Assembly (NCBI RefSeq): GCF_026239675.1
Contig: NZ_JAPIVQ010000001.1
Location: forward strand, 1-64,000
Length of the DNA: 64,000 bases
Source of the DNA: Pedobacter sp. PLR
GTDB lineage: Bacteria > Bacteroidota > Bacteroidia > Sphingobacteriales > Sphingobacteriaceae
Direction of reading: 5' to 3'
Below are positions 32,550-41,381 of this stretch, one piece after another. The notes beneath the pieces were generated by a model. That model did no database searches. It saw only the letters and a list, made by a program, of their open reading frames with translations, and had not been told where the DNA came from. The position numbers and the translations under genes are program-made. Every line of letters begins with the position of its first letter. The first letter of the stretch is position 1.

Positions 32550-33638
32550 ATGACCAGAGCAAGAACAACCACTATTATTATTCATGCTGCCGCCTGGCTA
32601 CTTTTTGTAAGTTTCCCAATAATTTTCATTAATCAGAGGAACAATTCTCTGAATTCCTTTTACGGGAACAACGCCTGGACTTATATTAGATTCTGTCTGT
32701 TGTATATGGGCATTTTTTACTTCAATGCCTATTACCTCTTTCCAAAACTATATTTCAATAAGAAGTACCTGTTATATGGCATTTCCATTATGGCCTTGCT
32801 AGTCCTTATTTCCATGATCAAACCCTTTGATCAGCTGATGCGACTTAATCGTAAACCCAGAGGTCCAGCTCCCATGTATAAACCTCATTTACAGGACGTC
32901 GTTACAAAAACACCATTACCCCAGACAAAAGACCGAAATAGAGACTATTTTTTTGACATCAACAGTCTCTTTATTTTTTTGATGGTGATAGGCATAGGAA
33001 TTGCATTGAGAACCATCAAAGAGTGGCAGCTTACTGAAAAACGGGCAATTCTCGCTGAAGCAGAGAAGGCGAATGCAGAGCTTTCTTTTTTAAAGGCCCA
33101 GATCAATCCGCACTTCTTATACAATACGCTCAACAATATCTATACCTTATGCATTACAAGAAATGAAAAAGCAGCTGAAAGCATCCTGAGGTTATCTCAT
33201 ATCATGCGCTATGTAACTGATGAAGCTGAAGCAGATTTTGTCCCCCTAAAGGGAGAATTAGACTGTATTGATGATTTCATAGCCCTGCAAAAAATCCGTC
33301 TTGGGAAAAAAGTGACTTTGATATATGAGGTACACGGAAATGCTGAGGGACACCAGATCTCACCATTAATTTTGATGACCTTCATTGAGAATGTCTTTAA
33401 ATATGGCTTAAGCAATCATATTGAGACCACTATTGTCATTAAAATCCGTATTGAGGCGAAACTGATCAGCTTCTTTGCCCAAAACACGATATTCGAAAAT
33501 AGAAATCCAAATGAGCGCAAAGGTCTCGGGATCTCCAATACCAGACAGCGACTTGAACATCTATATCCGGGCAAATACAAATTAGAGATAGCCGATAAAG
33601 ACAATCTTTTCACCGTCAGTCTCCAGCTGGTATCCTAG
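32550..33638 (+). CDS. LytS/YehU-type sensor histidine kinase
   Basis: 362 residues from the ATG at 32550. A TTG six bases earlier is less likely. Four hydrophobic helices occupy residues 8-150 (for example IIIHAAAWLLFVSFPIIFIN). The His_kinase (PF06580) domain follows, with ELSFLKAQINPHFLYNTLNN carrying the phosphorylated His (about 188). A HATPase region includes LILMTFIENVFKYGLSNH and ERKGLGISNTRQRLEHLYPG. Such kinases pair with LytTR response regulators, and one lies at 34743. The usual adjacency is broken by an inverted acetyltransferase gene. The last 39 bp, around the stop codon, recur upstream of the regulator. Confidence 0.9.
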   Translation: MTRARTTTIIIHAAAWLLFVSFPIIFINQRNNSLNSFYGNNAWTYIRFCLLYMGIFYFNAYYLFPKLYFNKKYLLYGISIMALLVLISMIKPFDQLMRLNRKPRGPAPMYKPHLQDVVTKTPLPQTKDRNRDYFFDINSLFIFLMVIGIGIALRTIKEWQLTEKRAILAEAEKANAELSFLKAQINPHFLYNTLNNIYTLCITRNEKAAESILRLSHIMRYVTDEAEADFVPLKGELDCIDDFIALQKIRLGKKVTLIYEVHGNAEGHQISPLILMTFIENVFKYGLSNHIETTIVIKIRIEAKLISFFAQNTIFENRNPNERKGLGISNTRQRLEHLYPGKYKLEIADKDNLFTVSLQLVS

Positions 33639-33644
33639 TTTATT
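33606..33644 (+). repeat. 39-bp imperfect direct repeat, copy A (3' end of LytS-type kinase gene)
   Basis: This copy contains the last 11 codons of the kinase gene and its TAG. It matches 34676-34714 at 34 of 39 positions with no gap, including GCTGGTATCC and GTTTATT exactly. Confidence 0.65.
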
Positions 33645-33706
33645 CTTCTCCAATAGGAATAATAATCCCCGGGTGTATCCGGGATCACCTTGAATTAGAT
33701 AACGAA

Positions 33707-34357
33707 TTATTTAAGCTGATTATAATAGTTTGTTTTCTTTATAATTGCCGGAACCCCGGCAGTCATGACGTGGTCTGGCATATTGTGAGTGACAACTGCT
33801 CCCGCCGCGATTTTCACATATTTACCAATAATCACCCCGGGTAATATTATTGCTCCTGATCCGATATGGGTGAAATTACCTATTTTACACTTTCCCAAAA
33901 CCATAGCACCAGGAGATATTTCAACAAACTTCCCAATCACCACATCATGGTTTATGATGGAATTATAGTAAATCATGGTTCCCATCCCGATTTCTACACT
34001 ATTAGAAATCCTTACACCGGACAGAATATTGCAGCCCTGCCCTATTTTCACATCATAGTGACCAATGTCTGCTTTCGGACTGATGGTAGAATGTAATAAA
34101 CCACCTAACGAGGTAAACTTGTGGTACATATCACACCTTAAATTGGGGTTTCCGATACCAATTGAAAATCTGGCATCAACGTTTGAAAAGTATTCCTCAG
34201 CCTCCTCATTGGTTTTTATGATTGGGAACTCTCCAAATAATTCATCTTCAATATCTGAATTTAAATCATCATAAAAAACCAGTTGATTTAGTTCATTATT
34301 CTGTTGAAGAATTTCCAGAATATCTTTTGCAAATCCTTTAGCCCCTACGATTAACAT
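33707..34357 (-). CDS. NeuD/PglD-type sugar O-acetyltransferase
   Basis: 216 residues. The N-terminal PglD_N Rossmann-like domain begins MLIVGAKGFAKDILEIL and includes LVFYDDLNSDIEDELFGEFP. A left-handed beta-helix of hexapeptide repeats runs from about residue 85 (ADIGHYDVKIGQGCNILSGV, GNFTHIGSGAIILPGVIIGK), and ends DHVMTAGVPAIIKK. These cytoplasmic enzymes transfer acetyl from acetyl-CoA to an amino- or hydroxy-sugar in surface glycan synthesis. No glycan-synthesis neighbours are present. It is inserted in inverse orientation between a kinase and its probable response regulator. Confidence 0.85.
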   Translation of the reverse strand: MLIVGAKGFAKDILEILQQNNELNQLVFYDDLNSDIEDELFGEFPIIKTNEEAEEYFSNVDARFSIGIGNPNLRCDMYHKFTSLGGLLHSTISPKADIGHYDVKIGQGCNILSGVRISNSVEIGMGTMIYYNSIINHDVVIGKFVEISPGAMVLGKCKIGNFTHIGSGAIILPGVIIGKYVKIAAGAVVTHNMPDHVMTAGVPAIIKKTNYYNQLK

Positions 34358-34508
34358 AATTGAATTAATAAAGCATCCATTAAAAATTATACCATTGTTG
34401 ATTTACCATTTCAATAGAATAAAAAATAACAACTAATTATGCGTGAAATAACCCGTTTATTATTTAATCATTCAGAAATTGAAAACGTTAAACATGAGAA
34501 GTTAAAAT

Positions 34509-34542
34509 GTGTGGTAGGAAAGCCCCCCACTTCCTACCACAC
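34509..34542 (-). terminator. Strong hairpin, probable orphan terminator
   Basis: GTGTGGTAGGAA (34509-34520) pairs perfectly with TTCCTACCACAC (34531-34542) around a 10-nt loop containing six C. On the minus strand it is followed by ATTTTAAC and preceded by the relic frame ending at 34566, so it may be that relic's terminator. Confidence 0.5.
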
Positions 34543-34565
34543 CTCTTCCTTCCATATGACTATTT

Positions 34566-34683
34566 TTACAGGGATGTATAGTCAAAAGTGTTAAAACTGT
34601 AGAATTTATCAGGAGGTGTCCCGATAAACAGGACTTTTGTATCGATAAAATCTCAAACCGTTTTTATTCTTTAAACTTTTCAT
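34566..34683 (-). pseudogene. Possible decayed small-peptide gene
   Basis: An ATG at 34683 has a good Shine-Dalgarno (GGAGG at 34694-34690, 6 nt spacing). It opens MKSLKNKNGLRFYRYKSPVY and stops at 34609. An overlapping frame without a start reads DFIDTKVLFIGTPPDKFYSF and then NTFDYTSL before a TAA at 34566, and it has better protein character. One frameshift would join them into a peptide of about 38 residues. A hairpin follows. No family recognised. Confidence 0.28.
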
Positions 34684-34714
34684 CCTCAGCCTCCTGCTGG
34701 TATCCTTGTTTATT
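34676..34714 (+). repeat. 39-bp imperfect direct repeat, copy B
   Basis: 34 of 39 positions match 33606-33644. The plus strand would still encode a kinase-like tail, with TTG in place of the TAG stop. On the minus strand the copy contains the Shine-Dalgarno and ATG of the possible small gene. It lies 28 bp before the LytTR regulator start. Confidence 0.65.
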
Positions 34715-34742
34715 TATATATTTAATACCCTAAACTAATTGC

Positions 34743-35444
34743 ATGCTTTTAAAATGTATCGCTATTGATGACGAGCCTTTGGCACTGGAACTGATCCATA
34801 CCTATATCGGACGTCGACCTGATGTCCAACTCATCCATACGTTTGAAGATGCCATTTCTGGTGCTGAGTATTTATCTACAGCTCAGGTAGATTTAATATT
34901 CATGGATATCAACATGCCGGATATTTCTGGAATTGACCTGGCTAAAGCGCTAAAAAGTAAACCTATGCTCATTTTCACGACCGCTTTTAAGCAGTTCGCA
35001 TTTGATGGTTTCGAGCTGGAAGCCGTAGATTACTTATTAAAGCCAATAGATTACGATAGATTCTCTAAAGCACTGGACAAGGCAATCGAGGTCAAAAAAT
35101 ATAAAATGAGTCCCCCTCCAGAGCAGAATGAAGCTTTTATTTATGTCCATTCCGCCTATCAGATGATCAAAATTGTATTCCATGAAGTTGAATACATTGA
35201 AAGCATGGAAGACTATATCAAAATTCACCTTAAAACGAAAAAAACCGTACTTACACTAATGACCTTAAAAAGGATGATGGGATTACTTCCGGATGAACAG
35301 TTTAAAAGAATTCACCGGAGCTATATTGTGTCTATTGCAGCTGTAAAAGCTGTACAACATAAAAAGATCCACCTAATTGAGGCTATACTGCCCATTGGCG
35401 AAAGTTACGCAGCACAGGTGAAATCCTGGATAAAAAACGCTTAA
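34743..35444 (+). CDS. LytTR family response regulator
   Basis: 233 residues. The receiver domain (1-115) has the acidic pair D9-D10 (CIAIDDEPLAL), the phosphoacceptor D55 in DLIFMDINMPDISGIDLA, T in LIFTTAFKQFAFDGF and K in VDYLLKPIDYDRF. A LytTR DNA-binding domain follows (about 130-230), with VEYIESMEDYIKIHLKTKK and MMGLLPDEQFKRIHRSYIVS. It probably acts with the LytS-type kinase at 32550. It converges on the next gene with 12 bp between the stops. Confidence 0.92.
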   Translation: MLLKCIAIDDEPLALELIHTYIGRRPDVQLIHTFEDAISGAEYLSTAQVDLIFMDINMPDISGIDLAKALKSKPMLIFTTAFKQFAFDGFELEAVDYLLKPIDYDRFSKALDKAIEVKKYKMSPPPEQNEAFIYVHSAYQMIKIVFHEVEYIESMEDYIKIHLKTKKTVLTLMTLKRMMGLLPDEQFKRIHRSYIVSIAAVKAVQHKKIHLIEAILPIGESYAAQVKSWIKNA

Positions 35445-35456
35445 ACTATGGTTATC

Positions 35457-36161
35457 TTAATCCAAATCACCCAATTCTAAATACAACTGCTTGTGCTTTT
35501 TAAATACCGCCTGCTGGTCTGTTCCTAAAATCAGCGCATCTGACTTCTTCCATGAAAAAGGTTTACGGCTTTCTTTTTCTCCAAAGACAATCAGCTGATA
35601 AGATTCATTTGAAGGAATCATTTTCCAATTTGATAACTGAACGGCCAATACCTCATTAAAATCAGGCTTTTTGCTAATCAGATGACTCAAAAATTGCTCT
35701 TTCTTATTCCCGAACAAAATGTATTTAAGATGCTCCGGTCTCTGTTCATTTTTATCAAACTGCTTGTAATAAACAATCTTCTTAATTTTGACAGTGATCG
35801 TGTCCAAAAATTTCACACCTCCCCTTTCAAAATGCCCCCTGTATACATTGGCTTTAAACACTTTAGTATGATTAACCATTTGTGGCAAAACAAAGGTTTC
35901 AGGTTCAATAGTATACACCAGTTCTTTGGGATGCGCTACACGATCTTTGCGATACATTTCTATATCCTCTTTTGAAAACTCAAGTTCAAGGATAATCTGA
36001 TAATCATGCGGAGTATGGAACATAGGAAGGTGTTCCGCATATACAGTCTCTTTTCCCATCAATAACATTCCATGAGTATTGGGCTTGTCAGGATAATGGC
36101 TATGCTGACTATAGGCTGTGTTAAAAGTGAGGAGCAATATAAATAGACTGATGTATTTCAT
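35457..36161 (-). CDS. Secreted hypothetical protein
   Basis: 234 residues with a clear signal peptide (MKYISLFILLLTFNTAYSQ). The mature region begins with a histidine-rich HSHYPDKPNTHGMLLMGKET and continues with alternating beta strands (DYQIILELEFSKEDIEMYRK, VKFLDTITVKIKKIVYYKQF). I do not recognise the family. The His-rich start and HLPMFHTPHDY could bind a metal, which is speculation. No membrane helix beyond the signal, so probably periplasmic. The gap 36162-36463 upstream is AT-rich with nothing recognised. Confidence 0.65.
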   Translation of the reverse strand: MKYISLFILLLTFNTAYSQHSHYPDKPNTHGMLLMGKETVYAEHLPMFHTPHDYQIILELEFSKEDIEMYRKDRVAHPKELVYTIEPETFVLPQMVNHTKVFKANVYRGHFERGGVKFLDTITVKIKKIVYYKQFDKNEQRPEHLKYILFGNKKEQFLSHLISKKPDFNEVLAVQLSNWKMIPSNESYQLIVFGEKESRKPFSWKKSDALILGTDQQAVFKKHKQLYLELGDLD

Positions 36162-36463
36162 TATGAGTTTGTTTTAATAATAGCGCGGACAAAACTAGCT
36201 AAAAACAAAAAAAATTACATGCCCCAAATGTCATATTATAAGTTCCTCCTTCAGTCTGCATTATTGCTTACGGTATTCCCATCAGCAATCGCTTCAGCAA
36301 GATGGTTGGTCTGCGAATTGAAAAACCTGTAACGCGAAACCAATTCTGACCCTGGCTGTTTTATGATTAAGAGAATTATTTTTTAGCGGTTAGATTTTTA
36401 AACAACAATTGGCTAAATTTAAGGAAAGTTTTTTTTGTTCATTTTGTTAAAATATCATGAGAT

Positions 36464-37246
36464 ATGGGTTTTTTGCCAAAAGTAGTATCATCTATAGTCC
36501 CTACAAGATTTAAAGGTCCCTCAAAAAGATTACTTCAACAAATACTTCATTCGGGGCTGATAAAGGTATCCGGAGGTCATGAAGATGCTTTATTCTGGTC
36601 CTATGCACAGGTTGAGTTAACCCCGTATATGATGATACAGGGGTATTTACAAGGTACTTTCCCTATGCCTAAGGTAGATAATAATAAGATCTTTATATGG
36701 CATGACCCCGATCCCCGGGCAATTATACCCGTTGCTGATTTTAAAATAAGAAATGATTTATTACGTTGCTTAAAAAAAGACAGGCTACAGGAGTCAGATA
36801 AACGATTTGAAATAAAGGTGAATGCTAATTTTGAACAAACCATCATAAATTGTTCGAAGCCGAGGGGGGAGAAAACAACCACATGGATATCCACTGAATA
36901 TATGAAGGTGATGTTAGAACTTCATAAAATGGGGATAGCCCATAGTGTGGAAACCTATCAAAACGGGGAGCTTGTAGGTGGTGTTTTGGGAGTTGCTTTA
37001 AATGGTTATTTTATAACTTTAAGCCTCTTTAGAACGGTTGATAATGCGAGTAAAGTTGCTTTTTGTTATTTATTAACCAAGCTTAAGGAAGATGGATTTA
37101 AGCTGCACATTACCGGAGATGCGGATAGCTGGTTTGCTCAATTTGGAGCGATTAATGTCACAAAGAATGATTTCAGACAGGAGCTGATACCTGCGATTAC
37201 AGCACCCGTTACCTTTACTTCCAGGGTGCCTGAACTTGTACTGTAG
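36464..37246 (+). CDS. Divergent leucyl/phenylalanyl-tRNA-protein transferase (Aat) family protein
   Basis: 260 residues. Family landmarks are visible: ELTPYMMIQGYLQGTFPMPK, IWHDPDPRAIIP (usually WWSPDPRAVL), TTWISTEYMKVMLELHKMGI, AHSVETYQNGELVGGVLGVA and VDNASKVAFCYLLTKL. Compared with the E. coli enzyme as I recall it, the ESMFSR glutamate is replaced (LSLFRT). The LIDCQ motif, carrying the catalytic Asp and Gln, reads LHITG. The canonical enzyme adds Leu or Phe from tRNA to N-terminal Arg/Lys in the N-degron pathway. This member may lack that activity or use another chemistry. It converges on the M14 peptidase gene. Confidence 0.78.
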   Translation: MGFLPKVVSSIVPTRFKGPSKRLLQQILHSGLIKVSGGHEDALFWSYAQVELTPYMMIQGYLQGTFPMPKVDNNKIFIWHDPDPRAIIPVADFKIRNDLLRCLKKDRLQESDKRFEIKVNANFEQTIINCSKPRGEKTTTWISTEYMKVMLELHKMGIAHSVETYQNGELVGGVLGVALNGYFITLSLFRTVDNASKVAFCYLLTKLKEDGFKLHITGDADSWFAQFGAINVTKNDFRQELIPAITAPVTFTSRVPELVL

Positions 37247-37253
37247 CAAACTC

Positions 37254-37270
37254 ATCGGGCTAAGCCCGAT
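37254..37270. terminator. Hairpin between convergent Aat-like and M14 genes
   Basis: ATCGGGC-TAA-GCCCGAT is a 7-bp GC-rich stem eight bases after the Aat-like stop. A second weaker stem (CTCCGTA / TACGGAG) lies at about 37290-37325. Confidence 0.45.
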
Positions 37271-37340
37271 TCCTGATAAGGATAACATCGCTCCGTATGC
37301 CAAACAATTTATGCTTACGGAGCTGATGCTACTCATCGCG

Positions 37341-40007
37341 TTATCTATATCCGCCGTTTAATAAGTTGCCGAAGAATATGGCGTTTAGGAACAGCCGTCC
37401 CGTCCCCAGCCAGTAGCCCCTGTAAGTAGGATCATCGGCAAAGAGGATCACCTCTCCACTACCAAGCCCTGTGGCGATAATTGCCGCAGAACCAGCTACT
37501 TTTGCGATATTGGCTTTAGAAGAATAACCATTCACGAAGGGCTTTGCTGCATACTCCGCTACGGTTGAATACTTGTTCTCACACGGCAACAATAATGTAG
37601 GGCCATTTTTATTGATAAACAGCTTACGTGAAGTTACCCCGAAGGCAATCGGATGGGTAATATCGAGGTCGGCCAAAAAAATTGCTCCATTGATCCTTTT
37701 CGAACCTTCTACATCTTCCTGTCTTGCATAATCCAGTCTTTCTTTAACGGGTTTAACAACCAACTCTGCTCCTGCGCTTTTGGAATGATCCTTATCAGGC
37801 TCAGCAGTTTTTGGTACCGCAACTGCTGACCTGGCTGGTATGTCTCCCCTTCCGGAGAAATTATCGGTTTCCGAAAGCTTCTCCTTTACGATACCCTGGT
37901 TTACCGCCCAGGCCGTTGCCGTCTGGAAGGTGATCAGTGTCCCGCCATCGGTCACCCAGTTTTTGATCTTATCGATTGTCGGTTTGTCCCATTCGCTATA
38001 ATTCCCGCCTGGTAGTACCAATACATTGTAGCGGTTCAGTGGTGCCCTGGCAAAACTTTGCAGATCCAGCTTGGTTACCGGCAGGTTCAGTTGCTGGTTC
38101 AATAGAAACCAAACCTGTCCCGCCTCCGAAGAGGTCACTCCCTGACCAAAAGCCAGGACCACCTCAGGTTTTCGCAGCGACTTGATATTGCTGCTTCCCA
38201 AATCTATACCTTCGGCACTAAAGCCTGTAGAAACCGGGGTAATAGCTACATTGGCGGAACGGGCTACAGTTTTCAACACCGAATACAAGGAATCCCGGGA
38301 AAGTGTCTGCCCCACTACCGGAATAACCAGGGATCCGGGGAGGTAGGCGCTTTTTACTGAGCCAACATTTACTGCGAAGGACTTAAATGCAGTTTTAACT
38401 AAAACGTTCTTCAACTGCAGCTGATAAAGTGCTTTTGTAAAGTTATAATCGCCCGAATTGATCAGATAGGCATAAGAAGAACGTTCGCCAGCTAGCCTGC
38501 CCGTTTCGGCAGCTACATTTTTCACTGCCGCAGCCTTTGAAAAAGCGCCCTTGACTTTGGCATATTTCAGCCCGTATGCCTGAATAATACTCCATCCGGT
38601 ATTGTCATAAAAGATACTATCCTTCAGCGTATTTTCCTCAAAGATAGAGTGAACAATTAAAAAGTTCGGCTGGGCGGCTGGAACCAGGTAGGCCTTTCCT
38701 TTATCAAAGGTTTTACCGTCCTGAATGATCTTTTCGCCAAGCTCATAGACCTCCACATGGTGTTGCAACAGCAGTCCGAGGAACTTCTGCGTCAGGTTCA
38801 CATCATTGTTATCGCCAAACACAAATGCTTTGGCCGGATTCTTTTTCCCCTGCTCCAGCGCGTATTTGAAGAAATCTTTCTGTACTTTAAAAAGACCTGA
38901 TTTCTCCTCCACAGCCCCCCTGATGGTAGAGATACTTGTTGCCAGATGGTTGCGGATTGTAAAGGCAAAGGTCAGCGGTCCATTGGCCGATTCCTGCAAT
39001 ATTCCTCTTGAACCCGCCTGTTCAAAAGTTGCAGCCACCGAACCAAAAAACTTGGGATAGGTAGAACCATAAATCGGCGACAGGTTATCATAATTCTCTT
39101 TGGTAAAATAAAGCGAACCAATATCATCCAGTGCCTTTGCATGGTATTTCGCCAGGGTCACCTGAAAATCATACAAAAACTGCGGGATGACCGGGCTCTC
39201 ATGGCTCTTCGGCGTGGGCTCAAAATAATAGGTTGCATTGGTTCCCTGCTCATGAAAATCTATCTGCACATTCGGATACCATTTATGGAAGAAAACCAGA
39301 CGATTGCGACTTTCTACCTGTACCAGATTGAGCCAGTCGCGGTTCAGATCGGTAAAATAATGGTTGCTCCTCCCATTTGGCCATGCCTCCTGATGCGCTT
39401 TGTCCAGGGGATCGCCCACGGCAGGAAAAGAATGGTAGGCATTGTGCCAGTTCGCCGCCCTGTCCCTGCCATCAGGATTGAGCGAGGGATCAATAAATAT
39501 CACCGAAGCTGTCAGCCATTTCTGTGTCTCCGCATCATTGCTTGCCGCCAGATAGTAAGCCGTAAGCAAACTCGTTTCTGTACTTGAGGTTTCATTCCCG
39601 TGTACCCCGTATCCCAGGTGGATAATCACCGGGGCAGCATTACTCAGCGGAGCTTTCGAAGGATCTACCTGATTCAGGTGTTCCTGTCTGATCTGTTCCA
39701 GTTTCGCATAGTTGGAGGGCGCGGTGATGGTCACGATAATCTGCTCCCGCTGTTCATAGGTTTTCCCCAGGCTTTCTACGTGCACCCGGTCTGATACCTT
39801 TTCCAGCTCGCGGAAATAGGCCAGCACCTGTTCATGCCGGGTAAAATAACTGCCGATGGGATAACCCAGAAACTGTTCGGGTGTAGGGATCCTGGCATCC
39901 AGTGAGGTCGCCTTCGGAAAGAAGTAATTGTTCTGCGCTGTTGAGGGCTGAATACTGATCAAACTGAGTACGGTCAGTATTTTTATAGTATGGAAGAAAA
40001 ATTTCAT
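37341..40007 (-). CDS. Exported M14 family zinc carboxypeptidase with C-terminal amidotransferase-like region
   Basis: 888 residues with a signal peptide ending PSTAQ. The M14 domain (about 40-350) shows zinc ligands H136 and E139 in GVHGNETSS and H252 in QIDFHEQG. It also has the substrate-binding NR (DLNRDW, 222-223), the NPDGRDR loop and the catalytic Glu, likely E329 in AATFEQAGSRG. The C-terminal half contains a ThuA/GATase-like fold (YNVLVLPGGNYSEWDKPTID, KNWVTDGGTLITFQTATAWA). It is likely periplasmic or surface-bound and trims peptides. It starts 16 bp after the SusD stop, so it belongs to the SusCD operon and suggests peptide or protein substrates. Confidence 0.9.
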   Translation of the reverse strand: MKFFFHTIKILTVLSLISIQPSTAQNNYFFPKATSLDARIPTPEQFLGYPIGSYFTRHEQVLAYFRELEKVSDRVHVESLGKTYEQREQIIVTITAPSNYAKLEQIRQEHLNQVDPSKAPLSNAAPVIIHLGYGVHGNETSSTETSLLTAYYLAASNDAETQKWLTASVIFIDPSLNPDGRDRAANWHNAYHSFPAVGDPLDKAHQEAWPNGRSNHYFTDLNRDWLNLVQVESRNRLVFFHKWYPNVQIDFHEQGTNATYYFEPTPKSHESPVIPQFLYDFQVTLAKYHAKALDDIGSLYFTKENYDNLSPIYGSTYPKFFGSVAATFEQAGSRGILQESANGPLTFAFTIRNHLATSISTIRGAVEEKSGLFKVQKDFFKYALEQGKKNPAKAFVFGDNNDVNLTQKFLGLLLQHHVEVYELGEKIIQDGKTFDKGKAYLVPAAQPNFLIVHSIFEENTLKDSIFYDNTGWSIIQAYGLKYAKVKGAFSKAAAVKNVAAETGRLAGERSSYAYLINSGDYNFTKALYQLQLKNVLVKTAFKSFAVNVGSVKSAYLPGSLVIPVVGQTLSRDSLYSVLKTVARSANVAITPVSTGFSAEGIDLGSSNIKSLRKPEVVLAFGQGVTSSEAGQVWFLLNQQLNLPVTKLDLQSFARAPLNRYNVLVLPGGNYSEWDKPTIDKIKNWVTDGGTLITFQTATAWAVNQGIVKEKLSETDNFSGRGDIPARSAVAVPKTAEPDKDHSKSAGAELVVKPVKERLDYARQEDVEGSKRINGAIFLADLDITHPIAFGVTSRKLFINKNGPTLLLPCENKYSTVAEYAAKPFVNGYSSKANIAKVAGSAAIIATGLGSGEVILFADDPTYRGYWLGTGRLFLNAIFFGNLLNGGYR

Positions 40008-40023
40008 GTCTTTATGTTATAGA

Positions 40024-41361
40024 TTAATAACCCGGGTTCTGTGTCACATCGGGATCTGACTGTATATCCGAATAAGGGATTGGGAATAACCAGAAGTTCC
40101 TGTTGGTAATACCCAATACCGCTCCTGCACGTTCGGTCCTGACCAGGTCAAACCAACGGTGTGCTTCAAAGGCAAACTCGATACCGTTCTCGTCCTCAAT
40201 CGCCTGTATCAATGCTGCCTGAGTAACTGCTGTGGTTACCGCAACATCAGCTCTTGCCCTGATGGCATTCAGATCTTCCGCAGCATCAGTCAGCTTGTTC
40301 TGTTGCGCCCTTGCCTCTGCACGGATCAGGTAAAGCTCTGCAATGCGGATCAGGTACGATGGATCGGTGCTGATCCCAACGGTGTTATAGAGCACGCCAT
40401 AAACTGTCGCTCCCGTGCCGGCAATCAGTGTATTTCTGCTGCCGCCAATCGCTGGATTGTTCAGTTTGGCAATCAGCGCATCCGAAGGCTTCAGTGTAAA
40501 TTGTCCTCCGGACGAACTAGGATACCACAGATTCCAATAACTATTCCTGTCATTAGCAGAATAGCTCAGCTCCAAAACGGACTCCCTGGTTAGAAAAGGT
40601 GCGGTAAAAAAGGACTTATAGGGTTTCAGCAGCGTATATTTCGTATTGTTGATCACTTGAGTAGCATACGTTTCTGCATCTGCCCACTGTTTTCTGTACA
40701 GGTGCAGTCTTGCACGTAAAGCCCTTGCAGCACTTTTCTGGGCGCGGTTTCTCGTCGTGGCATCCTCTGGCAACAACTGCTCGGCCCGGGTCAGATCTGC
40801 CAGTACCTGGTCATAAGTCTGATCGAGCGTACTGCGTTTGATCCCTTTCAGCACACTCAGGTTTGTGGTTGGCTTCAGCTGAAGCTGTACCCCACCCCAT
40901 CCTCTGCCCAAATCAAAGTAAGACAGTGCGCGGATAAAATAGGCTTCCCCTAAGATTTTGTTTTTCTCCGCATCCGTCAGCAAGGGATCATTTACCAGAG
41001 GCACATAGGTAATTACGCTGTTGGCAGAATTGATCGTTCTGTAGATACTCTGATAGGCCGAAACCGTGATTACGTTGTCCGTAGGTATGGCATTCTGGTC
41101 CAGCTGCAAGTATTCGCTCAGCGTTCCGTTAAAGATTACGTTGTCTGTAGTGATGGTTCCCAGTGTTGGGTAGGCTGATGCGTAGTAATTTTGCACCCTG
41201 TCGTATGTACCTATAATTGCCGCACGGGCGGTACTTGCATCAGTGATAGCACTTCCTGTGGGCAGTGCATAATCCGGCACTTCCTCCAGGTATTTTTTGC
41301 AGGAAACGGAGAGCAGGACAAAAGCTATAAGCACTGCGTTTCTGAGATATGATGTGTTCAT
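40024..41361 (-). CDS. SusD/RagB family nutrient-binding lipoprotein
   Basis: 445 residues from the ATG at 41361, whose signal peptide ends LLSVSCKKYLEEVPDYALP with a lipobox cysteine. The in-frame ATG at 41382 overlaps the SusC stop and adds seven residues. Family features are the N-terminal SusD-like TPR scaffold (ATYDRVQNYY-type helix, AYFIRALSYFDLGRGWGGVQ), AARALRARLHLYRKQWADAE, and the C-terminal RagB part (RIAELYLIRAEARAQQNKLT, RWFDLVRTERAG) ending SDPDVTQNPGY. It caps the SusC transporter on the cell surface and captures the ligand. Confidence 0.95.
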   Translation of the reverse strand: MNTSYLRNAVLIAFVLLSVSCKKYLEEVPDYALPTGSAITDASTARAAIIGTYDRVQNYYASAYPTLGTITTDNVIFNGTLSEYLQLDQNAIPTDNVITVSAYQSIYRTINSANSVITYVPLVNDPLLTDAEKNKILGEAYFIRALSYFDLGRGWGGVQLQLKPTTNLSVLKGIKRSTLDQTYDQVLADLTRAEQLLPEDATTRNRAQKSAARALRARLHLYRKQWADAETYATQVINNTKYTLLKPYKSFFTAPFLTRESVLELSYSANDRNSYWNLWYPSSSGGQFTLKPSDALIAKLNNPAIGGSRNTLIAGTGATVYGVLYNTVGISTDPSYLIRIAELYLIRAEARAQQNKLTDAAEDLNAIRARADVAVTTAVTQAALIQAIEDENGIEFAFEAHRWFDLVRTERAGAVLGITNRNFWLFPIPYSDIQSDPDVTQNPGY

Positions 41362-41381
41362 TTTTTTCTGTTTTAAGGTCA

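Larger units (their letters stand above)
34358..34742. other. Intergenic region with hairpin, small-gene relic and repeat copy
   Basis: This 385-bp gap between the divergent acetyltransferase and LytTR genes contains a 12-bp-stem hairpin, a possible small minus-strand gene with its own Shine-Dalgarno sequence, and copy B of a 39-bp repeat. All are listed separately. Confidence 0.5.

Noticed and set aside
33416-33613. 65-codon minus-strand frame opposite the end of the LytS-type kinase gene
   Set aside because: It starts within copy A of the 39-bp repeat, but the other strand is a well-conserved kinase domain. The antisense frame shows no family features.
34439-34594. Plus-strand ATG frame of about 51 codons over the 34.5-kb hairpin
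   Set aside because: It is interrupted in logic by a perfect 12-bp stem and has no ribosome site. The hairpin is better explained as a terminator for the minus-strand relic.
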